Of a DNA stretch of 64,000 bases, positions 28,809 to 36,667 are shown one piece after another (position 1 is the first letter of the stretch; the number at the start of each line of letters is the position of its first letter). The stretch lies in contig NZ_JAOQJW010000002.1 in the NCBI RefSeq assembly GCF_025567265.1, forward strand, positions 124,001-188,000, given 5' to 3'. The translations under genes were made by a program, and so were the position numbers. The notes beneath the pieces were generated by a model that was not told the DNA's origin, searched no databases, and worked only from the letters and a program-made list of their open reading frames with translations. This DNA is from Dorea_A amylophila (lineage in GTDB: Bacteria > Bacillota > Clostridia > Lachnospirales > Lachnospiraceae).

Positions 28809-28837
28809 CTTAAGGGGAATATTTTATTCCCCTTAAG
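28809..28837 (+). promoter_or_regulatory. 13-bp perfect hairpin between toxin and immunity genes
   Basis: CTTAAGGGGAATA and TATTCCCCTTAAG form a perfect stem with loop TTT. No U-tract follows, so it is not a standard terminator. It may stabilise or uncouple the short immunity message from the 9.4-kb toxin message. Confidence 0.6.
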
Positions 28838-28859
28838 TAATAGAGAGGAGAAAACGGAT

Positions 28860-29720
28860 ATGATTTCTGTATATTATAATCAAAAATATGGTTTCTTAAT
28901 TGTGCCTAATGCCATTGAAAGGTTTATGGGATGTTATATTTCTATCGAACCTACAATTGAAATTATGGCTGAAGAAACAATAGATAAGATAGGCTGTGCA
29001 ATTAGAAAAGGAATAAAAATTGCAGAAAGTTCCCCAAAAGTAGACGAATCTCAATTAAACAATTTTTGGAAACAAACAAAATATAAAAGTTTTCCAACAT
29101 TTTCCAAGAATTATCAAAGAATTGATTTGAAACAAAATGGAGATGAATTAGAAATTAGAAGATGGGAACGGAATAATAGAGGGGGATATTCGCGAAAAAC
29201 GGAAGAAAAAGATTATATTAATTTTATAGAAATGTCGGATTATGAATTGGGCTTGTTTATAAAAAAAATGTTTGAACCATGTGAAATTAGAATTGATGAA
29301 ACAGAAAGATTTGAAACATTAGAGGGGAAAATAATTAGTTATTCGATTCCAAATGAGCATTATAAAAATATTGGTGATGGTCATACAGATTCTTATATGA
29401 CATATAGAAATGAAGATTATGATAAGTTGTATATTTCTTTTTTGATAGGTGATGGAACTGATTGTACAGATGAAGTAAGCATAAAAAATCATTACAAAAA
29501 AATATACAAGCAAATGTCGAATATTAAATTTGAAAGTAAATGTAATAAAAAATATGTACATTTTTTAACAGAAAATGGAGAAGTATTGCTGAGTTTTATT
29601 GATAATGGTTATGTGGAGTTTTTTATGTGCATTCCATATAATATTGAAAGAAAAGTTCAAAAGGAGTCAATAGAACAGTATTTAAAAATGTTATTTTCGA
29701 TAAAAATTGAAGATAAATAA
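28860..29720 (+). CDS. Putative immunity protein for the RHS toxin
   Basis: A 286-residue soluble AT-rich protein directly behind the toxin and in the same direction, the normal place for the cognate immunity gene. The N-terminal half (ESQLNNFWKQTKYKSFPTFSKN, then YSRKTEEKDYINFIEMSD and LGLFIKKM) is reminiscent of CdiI-type immunity proteins that pair with CdiA_C toxins. The C-terminal half (~150-286) is a second, unrecognised domain, so this may be a fused or two-domain immunity protein. Ribosome site GAGAGGAG is 8 bases before the ATG. Lower GC than the RHS core suggests the toxin tip and immunity gene moved together. Confidence 0.6.
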   Translation: MISVYYNQKYGFLIVPNAIERFMGCYISIEPTIEIMAEETIDKIGCAIRKGIKIAESSPKVDESQLNNFWKQTKYKSFPTFSKNYQRIDLKQNGDELEIRRWERNNRGGYSRKTEEKDYINFIEMSDYELGLFIKKMFEPCEIRIDETERFETLEGKIISYSIPNEHYKNIGDGHTDSYMTYRNEDYDKLYISFLIGDGTDCTDEVSIKNHYKKIYKQMSNIKFESKCNKKYVHFLTENGEVLLSFIDNGYVEFFMCIPYNIERKVQKESIEQYLKMLFSIKIEDK

Positions 29721-29737
29721 AGCGTGAAGGAGAGAAT

Positions 29738-30364
29738 ATGCAAAAGAAGAATTGTGTTTTGTGCATAAGTATAGGAATTATAGTATGTATATTGTTATCA
29801 GCTTGCTCCAGACAACCAGACTTTGATGCCAAATCCTACGTCCAAAGTTCTCTTGATGCACACTATCATGGAGAATATAAGGACTATGCGAATCTGTTAG
29901 AAATCTCGGAAAAAGATGCCAAGAAAGAAATCGAAGAGGATTTTAATGAGAGTATCCAACAGCAATTTGATGATTCCGATAACATTACGGATAAAGGAAT
30001 TGCTGATTATGCGGAAAAACTGACAGAAGTAAAGAAACTGGCAAAATACAAAGTACAAGATGTGAAAGAAGAGGATGGAGTCTATACAGTAAGTGTACAA
30101 GTTGAACCATCCAATGTATTTCAGACATTGCAACAAAGCTCTACAGAGGTAAGCAATGAAAAAATAAAGCAGGGATTGGATGGAAATGATCCGGAAGTCT
30201 TTGCAGCTGTATTAACAGAAAGTGTCCAGAAGAGTCTTGAAAAGAACAGATATGGAAAAGCTGTTACTGTAAACGTATCCGTGGAAAAAGATAACTCAGG
30301 AAAATATGGTCTTTTGGATACAGAGATGAATAAGTTGGAAGCAGCGATGTTCCCAACAGAATAA
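29738..30364 (+). CDS. Lipoprotein of unknown function
   Basis: A 208-residue lipoprotein. A basic start and hydrophobic helix end in the lipobox LLSAC, so Cys would be lipidated and the protein held outside the membrane. The mature part is acidic and helical (SYVQSSLDAHYHGEYKDYANLLEIS), resembling DUF5105-type Firmicute lipoproteins. GAAGGAGAG precedes the ATG. It follows the immunity gene by 17 bases and may be part of the toxin operon, or a second surface protein of the module. Function unknown. Confidence 0.75.
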   Translation: MQKKNCVLCISIGIIVCILLSACSRQPDFDAKSYVQSSLDAHYHGEYKDYANLLEISEKDAKKEIEEDFNESIQQQFDDSDNITDKGIADYAEKLTEVKKLAKYKVQDVKEEDGVYTVSVQVEPSNVFQTLQQSSTEVSNEKIKQGLDGNDPEVFAAVLTESVQKSLEKNRYGKAVTVNVSVEKDNSGKYGLLDTEMNKLEAAMFPTE

Positions 30365-30373
30365 GAATGAATG

Positions 30374-30411
30374 GAAAGCTATCAGAGGAAAAAAACTGGT
30401 AGCTTTCTTTT
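30374..30411 (+). terminator. Terminator of the RHS operon
   Basis: GAAAGCTATCAG pairs with CTGGTAGCTTTC and is followed by TTTT. Confidence 0.85.
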
Positions 30412-30507
30412 AAACTCCAAGACAAGAAAACTTGTTAAAAAAGCTATTGTAATAGTAGAAAAATTATAATAAATAATGGATGACAAGAGTCTTTTATTCA
30501 TTATGAG

Positions 30508-30548
30508 AAAAAGAAGGAATCTCCTATGAACCAACAAGAAATATTCAC
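30508..30548 (+). repeat. 41-bp direct repeat, left copy (mmcQ-like 5' end)
   Basis: 39 of 41 bases are identical to 43626-43666. Both copies contain a ribosome site, ATG and the first codons of the same gene (MNQQEIFT). They bracket 13 kb holding the sigma factor, helicase and recombinase genes, so they could be attachment-site halves or the result of a duplication. Confidence 0.7.
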
Positions 30549-30552
30549 GTAA
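30526..30552 (+). pseudogene. mmcQ/YjbR-like stub (8 codons)
   Basis: MNQQEIFT then TAA. These are the first codons of an MmcQ/YjbR-like gene cut off at once; the same beginning recurs at 43644. It is recognisable only through that second copy. Confidence 0.5.
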
Positions 30553-30560
30553 GATGGAAA

Positions 30561-30596
30561 AAAGTGCTGTAATCGAAGAGGTTGCAGCATTTTTTT
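30561..30596 (+). terminator. Terminator upstream of the sigma-like gene
   Basis: AAGTGCTGTAAT pairs (with wobble) with GTTGCAGCAT and is followed by a run of seven T. Confidence 0.7.
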
Positions 30597-30645
30597 CTTC
30601 GACATTTTTCGAACATTATAACGTACCTATCCGGTCACCGCCATG

Positions 30646-30682
30646 CTCCGATTTGATTTCTATATCAAAAATCAGATCGGAG
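30646..30682 (+). promoter_or_regulatory. Hairpin that sequesters the ribosome site of the sigma-like gene
   Basis: CTCCGATTTGATTT (30646-30659) pairs over all 14 positions (one G-U) with AAATCAGATCGGAG (30669-30682). The right arm supplies the GGAG of the Shine-Dalgarno sequence 10 bases before the ATG at 30692. When folded, translation start would be blocked. This suggests a translational switch (temperature, ligand or trans-acting RNA). Confidence 0.65.
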
Positions 30683-30691
30683 GAAAGATAA

Positions 30692-31126
30692 ATGGCTTAT
30701 AACAAGACAAGTGAAGAACGAAAGTGGAATTATTGGAAAGAACAGGAAGAAAAGAAATTGCGTGAACTGGGAATGGAAGAAGAGAAGATCCAAAAGCTGC
30801 GCCAGATGGACAGGGAAGACTTTCTGGAAGAGCGCAGATACCGGGAACATCTGGATGAAACGATGCAGGATATGGATTCCATAAAAGAAAAGGACAGCGA
30901 GCTGTTTGCAAGGGATGTAAAGGAGCTTCTGGATCACATAGGTGATAAGCGAATCTATGAACTATTGAAAGAAACGGAGCATCAGACACTGGAAATCCTC
31001 TTACTCAGTACATGGGGATATTCTGGAAGAGAAGTTGCTAAGATTATGGGAATGGCAGAACAGACGATTTATACCAAAAGAAACCGTTTGAGAAAAAAAT
31101 TAAAAAATTTATCAAAAATTGAATAA
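30692..31126 (+). CDS. ICE-type sigma-70 region-4-like regulator
   Basis: A 144-residue protein. The N-terminal two thirds are highly charged and helical (EERKWNYWKEQEEKKLREL). The C-terminus (LLLSTWGYSGREVAKIMGMAEQTIYTKRNRLRKKLKNL) is a sigma-70 region 4 / RNA polymerase sigma-like helix-turn-helix. Proteins of this size and layout are common in Firmicute ICEs next to helicase and partition genes. It may act as a regulator of element genes rather than a full sigma factor, since region 2 is not evident. Its ribosome site is inside a 14-bp stem. Confidence 0.75.
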   Translation: MAYNKTSEERKWNYWKEQEEKKLRELGMEEEKIQKLRQMDREDFLEERRYREHLDETMQDMDSIKEKDSELFARDVKELLDHIGDKRIYELLKETEHQTLEILLLSTWGYSGREVAKIMGMAEQTIYTKRNRLRKKLKNLSKIE

Positions 31127-31660
31127 TTATGGCGTTTTTCGTCGGCTATTTAATAGGCAGGTAAATTTTGCCAGTGTACTTTGACAACCTCATACCAGCA
31201 TTACAGGTACGTTCCCGTAAGTAGAAGCGTGGCAGGAAGACGCGAGGACAGATGAAAAGGGCATGGAAGAAATTAGACCAGAAAGTGAGAGGCAGAGTTC
31301 TTTTGTGGCGTTTTCGTTTCGAGCGAATCATCTTTAACTGAAACAGGACCGTGGCGGTCTTTTGCGAGGATCACTTACGAGGGGATAATGATACATAGGA
31401 ACTGCCAGTGAGCAGAGGATGGACTTTGGGTTGTAATCAGCAAGACTTTTAGAAAATCCGTGAGCGGTGCAATGCCAAGCATCCGCCTGTAATGTTCCCG
31501 TAAGGCAATGGGGGAGTCGAGGACAAATACAACGCCAAAAATCAAAAGTATAAGAAATCAAGGAAGAATGTGTCGTTGATATCAGATACATACGGCTGTA
31601 GGGAGAAATCCTTTACAGCCGTATTGATGTGATATCAGCACGCATATCAGGTAACAAATT
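31127..31660 (+). ncRNA. 534-bp non-coding stretch with paired conserved boxes; possible structured RNA or origin
   Basis: No plausible reading frame lies on either strand. GTTCCCGTAAG occurs twice (31211-31221 and 31494-31504), each followed by CGAGGACA after 14-22 bases (31243-31250 and 31518-31525). A GACCG-TGG-CGGTC-TTTT hairpin lies at 31347-31363. Near the end ATACGGCTGTA pairs with TACAGCCGTAT (about 31589-31626). Two modular repeats plus hairpins suggest a structured RNA or a protein-binding region such as a replication or transfer origin. I do not recognise a known RNA family. Confidence 0.45.
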
Positions 31661-33628
31661 ATGTATTACACAAGAGAATATCTCAATAGAGCGCATCGAG
31701 AAATTGATACTATTTTCCGAGTGCTGTTCCCGGAACATGGAATGGCAGTAAGGGAAGAACAGATTATGTTATGCCACAAAATGCTGGATAACCTGCTGGG
31801 AAGAAACATAGCACTGTGTGACGCGGGTGTCGGTATCGGCAAGACGTATGCCTATCTGGTGGCCTGTGTTCTGATGAGAAAATATTCCCTCCTTGCAGAA
31901 GGATGTTCCCCTTATGAGCAGCGTCCGGTCGTGATATCCACTTCCAGCATTGCACTCCAGAAAGCAATTCTTACAGAATATATCCCTTTTCTCTCCCGGA
32001 TTCTTCAGGAGAACGGGACGATTCAGGCCCCTATTAAAGCTGTGATACGAAAAGGGAAAGAGCATTTTGTCTGCGATGAGAGGTTGGAGCACCGAATCGT
32101 TGCAATCGAAGAAAAAAACAAAAATGCGTTGCAGAAAGAAGCTCTGCTGTCGTTGAAAGAACATTATGATATGGACGAAGTGTCCAACTTAAGTGGGTTT
32201 GACAGAAGGATGGTGAGTGTACCGAAGTTCTGTTCGGGAGACTGCCCGAAAAGAGGCTCATGCAGGTATCAGCAGTATCTGGAGCGTTCCAGAGATCATG
32301 AAATGTTCATTCAGATCTGTAATCACAATTATCTGCTGGCTGATGGTTATCACAGGCTGCAGGATTACCGCCCGTTATTAAAAGACTACCGAGCATTGAT
32401 TGTCGATGAAGCACATAAGCTGCCGGATGCGGCAAAGCAGATGTTTGGGAAGAGCCTCTGTTATGACGATATCCGAGAAATCTGCTTTTATCTTGGGAAT
32501 GAGTACCAAGGCCCGGAGATAAGAAAACTGTCCGGGACGATCCGGATGGTGCTGGACATCATAGGAGAAAACCACAGAACCAGATATGGGATAAAAGAAG
32601 AATTCCACATGACAGAAGAGTGTGCAATGTATTTATATGAGGGGATACAGACCATGAATAAGATCATAGAAAAATTAGAAAAGAAGATTCCAAAGTGGAT
32701 CAGAAACAAGCTGGAAGAAACCAAAAGTGTGCTGGAATGCTTTTTCCATCAGGATAAGAAGTATGTGCTGCATCTGAAGCAGGACCATGACCACCGGATT
32801 ATATTGTGTGCATCCAGCAGACGGATTCCACAGTATCTGGACCAGATGTTATGGAGCAGAGGAATGGGAGCGATTCTGACAAGCGGAACTTTAAAAACCG
32901 GACAGGGATTTTCCCACATTCGGAAAATGACAGGATTACAGAGAGTGCGGAGAGTCCGGGAATATGTGGCAGACTCCCCGTTTGAATATCAGAAGAACTG
33001 TCTGTTATATCTGCCAAAGAATTTGAAGACATGCAGAAGAGAAAGTCAGGAAGAGGCAGAGATGATAGCAGGCCATATCCATTCACTGATCTGTTCGACT
33101 TACGGGCATACGCTAGTGCTGTTTACATCTTATCATTTGATGGGAAACGTTTACCAGATGTTAAGGGATGAAATTCCGTTCCCGATGATAGAGGTGTGGA
33201 GACATTCACCGGAAGAGATCACAAGATTTAAACAGATGGACAATGCTGTCCTTTTTGCAGCCGGCTCCTGTTGGGAAGGAGTAGACTTCCCTGGAGATAT
33301 GGTATCTTCGCTGATTATAGTAAAACTGCCCTTTGCTGTTCCTGATCCCATCAGTGAAGCACAGAAGAAGGAATATGCCAGCCTGAAAGATTATATTCAG
33401 GCAGTGATTGTTCCAGACATGCAGAAAAAACTAAGACAGGGATTCGGACGTGCTCTCCGCACCGAGACAGATACTTGTGTCGTGTCCATTTTAGACGAGC
33501 GTGCAGGAGAAGGTGGCAGGTATCATGAGGAAGTAATGTGTGCGCTTCCGAGCTGCAAGATGGCAAAAGATATCAAGGATGTCCAGCACTTTATTCGAAA
33601 CCGGAAAGGCGTGGAATACTACCTGTAA
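31661..33628 (+). CDS. DinG/XPD-like superfamily 2 helicase with Fe-S cluster
   Basis: A 655-residue DNA helicase. Walker A is DAGVGIGKT (residues 54-62). A four-Cys Fe-S region sits around 190-205 (FCSGDCPKRGSC, then the Cys of FIQICNHN nearby). The DEAH box VDEAHKLPD is at ~248-256. Motifs V and VI are GSCWEGVDFPGD and QGFGRALR. This is the XPD/DinG layout without an exonuclease domain. Such helicases are common in ICEs next to the sigma-like gene and probably serve element replication or transfer. The start is TTATGTATTAC at 31661, with only a weak ribosome site (CAGGTAAC). Confidence 0.88.
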   Translation: MYYTREYLNRAHREIDTIFRVLFPEHGMAVREEQIMLCHKMLDNLLGRNIALCDAGVGIGKTYAYLVACVLMRKYSLLAEGCSPYEQRPVVISTSSIALQKAILTEYIPFLSRILQENGTIQAPIKAVIRKGKEHFVCDERLEHRIVAIEEKNKNALQKEALLSLKEHYDMDEVSNLSGFDRRMVSVPKFCSGDCPKRGSCRYQQYLERSRDHEMFIQICNHNYLLADGYHRLQDYRPLLKDYRALIVDEAHKLPDAAKQMFGKSLCYDDIREICFYLGNEYQGPEIRKLSGTIRMVLDIIGENHRTRYGIKEEFHMTEECAMYLYEGIQTMNKIIEKLEKKIPKWIRNKLEETKSVLECFFHQDKKYVLHLKQDHDHRIILCASSRRIPQYLDQMLWSRGMGAILTSGTLKTGQGFSHIRKMTGLQRVRRVREYVADSPFEYQKNCLLYLPKNLKTCRRESQEEAEMIAGHIHSLICSTYGHTLVLFTSYHLMGNVYQMLRDEIPFPMIEVWRHSPEEITRFKQMDNAVLFAAGSCWEGVDFPGDMVSSLIIVKLPFAVPDPISEAQKKEYASLKDYIQAVIVPDMQKKLRQGFGRALRTETDTCVVSILDERAGEGGRYHEEVMCALPSCKMAKDIKDVQHFIRNRKGVEYYL

Positions 33629-33783
33629 CCGTTCGTGGTTCTGCTACAGAAAAAGCAGATTTTGCACGAAAAGTTTGGTGGTATTTCAAGGGCGTTTTCG
33701 GTGGGATTGTTGGTATTGATGAATAGCTATTTCGGCATGAAGTGGGTATACTGTGTATAGCGTTAGAGGAAAGGAGGCAGCTT

Positions 33784-34908
33784 ATGATATACAAGGTGGA
33801 AACGATAAAAGATGGAACAGAAAAATATTTTTTCATCAGAAATCTGGAAACAATGAGTATTGAAGAACTGCCAAGTAAATATCTAATGCATAAGATTAAA
33901 TGTAAACGTTCACCAAATACAGTGAAACGCACAGCATTTTCAATCTGCTATTATATGAAATATATGGCAGAGAAAGAAATGGAACTCACAGAAGTCTATC
34001 AGTTAGATTATGAAAAACAGACAGAACACTTTGTGGAATTTTTATACTGGCTTAAAGCCGGAAACCATACAGAGCAAACGGCTGGAGAAAAGAAGTGTCC
34101 GAATGAAGGAACCTGCAACGCATACTTAAAAGATGTGTTCAGGTTCTATTTATTTATAGAGGCAGAATATGAACAGTACGGAAGTCTCAAAACCTTATCG
34201 TATAACCAGATTATAGCGGTTAATCAGGTGGGAGTAAAAAAGGTACTGCGGAATCATTCTTTTAAAGCCTATCTGAAGGAAGAGGAACATCGTGGGAGAA
34301 CAGCAAAAGAAAATCAGATTATTACAATTTTACAGGCCTGTACGAACCGAAGAGATCAGCTTCTGTTACTTATGTTAGCAGAAACCGGATACAGAATTGG
34401 GGAACTACTGGGAGTAAAATATGTCAAAGATATTGATTATAGGAATCACATGATAAGGGTATGCTTCCGGGAAGATAATGAAAATGAAGCGAGAGCCAAA
34501 AATGCGGAATACAGAAGTGCCAAGATAAGTAATGATACGTTTGAATTTCTCATGGATTATCTGGCAAAATATCGGAAAATCCTGCAACATCAGGATTACC
34601 TGTTTGTGAATATCATGGGTGAGAACATTGGAAAGCCATTAAGAGTGGACAGTGTATATGATATGTTGGACCGAATGGAAAAGAAAACCGGAGTTAAAAT
34701 CACACCCCACATGTTACGTCACTATTTTGCAAATATGCGAAAGCAGGCAGGATGGGAACTGGAAATGATCAGTCAGGCATTGGGGCATAAACATTTGGAT
34801 ACGACTATAAAGTATCTGGACTGGCTGGATGATGAACTGATAGAAGCAAGTAATGAGTTTTATGCACAACACACTGCTATTTATGGGGCGGAACGTCTGC
34901 TGGAGTAG
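33784..34908 (+). CDS. Tyrosine recombinase A of a Tn554/RIT-like trio
   Basis: A 374-residue site-specific recombinase. The catalytic set is visible: Arg in ETGYRIGELLG, HxxR in HMLRHYFAN, GH in ALGHKHLDTT and the nucleophile in KYLDW. An N-terminal SAM-like core-binding domain precedes it. Size and position match TnpA of Tn554-type elements. The start at 33784 is preceded by AAAGGAGGC; an in-frame ATG at 33742 has no site. First of three adjacent recombinases that probably act together. Confidence 0.88.
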   Translation: MIYKVETIKDGTEKYFFIRNLETMSIEELPSKYLMHKIKCKRSPNTVKRTAFSICYYMKYMAEKEMELTEVYQLDYEKQTEHFVEFLYWLKAGNHTEQTAGEKKCPNEGTCNAYLKDVFRFYLFIEAEYEQYGSLKTLSYNQIIAVNQVGVKKVLRNHSFKAYLKEEEHRGRTAKENQIITILQACTNRRDQLLLLMLAETGYRIGELLGVKYVKDIDYRNHMIRVCFREDNENEARAKNAEYRSAKISNDTFEFLMDYLAKYRKILQHQDYLFVNIMGENIGKPLRVDSVYDMLDRMEKKTGVKITPHMLRHYFANMRKQAGWELEMISQALGHKHLDTTIKYLDWLDDELIEASNEFYAQHTAIYGAERLLE

Positions 34909-34936
34909 GGAGGTGTGAGAAATACCTATATATTTA

Positions 34937-36667
34937 TTGCAACAGGCAGAACACATAACAGAATCTGAAGTAGATATTGAGAAGAAAAAGCAGGAACTAT
35001 ATTCAGAAATTGATGCACTTGGAATAAAAAGCGATTCAAGAATTAACAAATTGAAAAAGTTCTTGGCAGATAGAAAAATCTGGCATCTGGAAGAAATGGA
35101 TTATCCTTTGCGAAATTCGTATGAACAATATTTAAGAGGACAGATACGATCACAAATTGTATCTTTCTATTTGAAAATATATGATACGGTAAAACAACAA
35201 CATATCTATCAACAAATGCAGACGCTAAATGGAAAGCGGATATATGAATGGAAATATCAAAATAAAATTTATTTTCTGAAGTATTATCCGGAAAAGGAAA
35301 TAGCTGAGACCTTTGAAACTTCTTATAAAACAAACCTATTGGTGTGGGATTTTACACAAAATTGTTCAGAAGTTTTAAAGAAACAAATTTTTTATACGTT
35401 GAGTCGTATCATTGCCAATACTTCAATGTCTAAGGCTTATAGAAATGTCAGGTTAAAATCCTTAAAACTTCTTTATGATTCTTGTGTTCAGTTAAATATT
35501 ACGGATATTGGATTGCTGGAAATGGAACAAGTGGAAACTATTTTAAAGAATTTTCCCGAAACGAGTCAACGAAGTATTTTAGGTGAATGCAGAAGAGATG
35601 CGTTTATGCAGCAGGAACAGATCCAATGGGAAGCAAATGTATGGTATCTGGAACGATTACATCTTGGAAAACATCGGATAGACGAAAGTAAATCCTTAAT
35701 TAGCATTTCTTTTATGGAAGTCAAGGAAATACAGAATCGAGAAATTTTACAGGCATACATGAAATATGAACTGGGAATTACTGGACAGGCAGTCAGCACG
35801 ATTGTACGAAGATTTGTATGTATTAGAAATTTTATTGAACTGCTGGAACAAGAAAAGATACTGGCGATTCATGCAACTGTCGCAGAAGTAAAAAAGTATG
35901 CAGACGGCTTGCGAGAACGGGGAATACAGGCAAAGGGATTTAATGAAAGAATTTTCGGTATCGGTCATTTTTATAAATTCATGGAAGTTAAACAGTATAT
36001 TACAAGAATGCCATTCCGAATTGAATATTTCCAACAAAAAGAAGTAATAGTACATCATGATCGTAGCGTTGAGGAAACAGTATATATGGAAATTTTGAAA
36101 AAATTATATCTTTTTCCAGAGCGATTACGATGTATGTTCCTACATCTGTGGTGTCTAGGATTACGGGCGAGTGAAGTGTGTACATTGAAAGGAAATGCTT
36201 ATTATCAGCAGGGCGAGGATTATTGGATTCAGGTGTATCAGGTCAAAATGAAGAATTATAAAAGGATTCCAATCCCACAGGCACTTTATCAGATTATGAA
36301 AGTATACTTGAAAAAACATGAAATTCAGCCTGAAGAATTCATTTTTAAAAACAGCAGAGGTGGTGCTTGTCTATATGGTACATTCCGAACTCAGATGATA
36401 GAAGCGTGCCGGGAAAATAAGATTGCAAATGGAGAATATTTATTTCAATCACACGATTATCGACATACAGTAGCAACTATGTTTTATGACAGTCATGTAT
36501 CACTGCAAAGTATCAGGGATTATCTTGGACATACTTATGAAGAGATGACAAGACAGTATATTGATTATATGCCGCAAAGGATTGCAAAAGCAAATGATGA
36601 GTTCTTTGAAATGCAAGGAAGTAGTTTAGCATCATGGCTAAAGAAAGAGGAAAAAGATGGAAAATGA
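34937..36667 (+). CDS. Tyrosine recombinase B of the trio
   Basis: A 576-residue recombinase with a long N-terminal DNA-binding part. Catalytic residues: Arg in LGLRASEVCTL, HDYRHT as HxxR, YLGHTYEEMT, and Tyr in RQYIDYM. It matches TnpB of Tn554-like elements (~630 residues). The start is unclear: TTG at 34937 is the first standard start codon but lies 22 bases beyond GGGAGGTG; an ATA at 34922 is better spaced. It may depend on translational coupling to recombinase A. Its end overlaps the next gene by 11 bases. Confidence 0.85.
   Translation: MQQAEHITESEVDIEKKKQELYSEIDALGIKSDSRINKLKKFLADRKIWHLEEMDYPLRNSYEQYLRGQIRSQIVSFYLKIYDTVKQQHIYQQMQTLNGKRIYEWKYQNKIYFLKYYPEKEIAETFETSYKTNLLVWDFTQNCSEVLKKQIFYTLSRIIANTSMSKAYRNVRLKSLKLLYDSCVQLNITDIGLLEMEQVETILKNFPETSQRSILGECRRDAFMQQEQIQWEANVWYLERLHLGKHRIDESKSLISISFMEVKEIQNREILQAYMKYELGITGQAVSTIVRRFVCIRNFIELLEQEKILAIHATVAEVKKYADGLRERGIQAKGFNERIFGIGHFYKFMEVKQYITRMPFRIEYFQQKEVIVHHDRSVEETVYMEILKKLYLFPERLRCMFLHLWCLGLRASEVCTLKGNAYYQQGEDYWIQVYQVKMKNYKRIPIPQALYQIMKVYLKKHEIQPEEFIFKNSRGGACLYGTFRTQMIEACRENKIANGEYLFQSHDYRHTVATMFYDSHVSLQSIRDYLGHTYEEMTRQYIDYMPQRIAKANDEFFEMQGSSLASWLKKEEKDGK

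Noticed and set aside
31127..31660. Group II intron or known large ornate RNA
   Set aside because: No domain V-like hairpin and no intron-encoded protein; no known consensus recognised. Left as an unassigned non-coding region.
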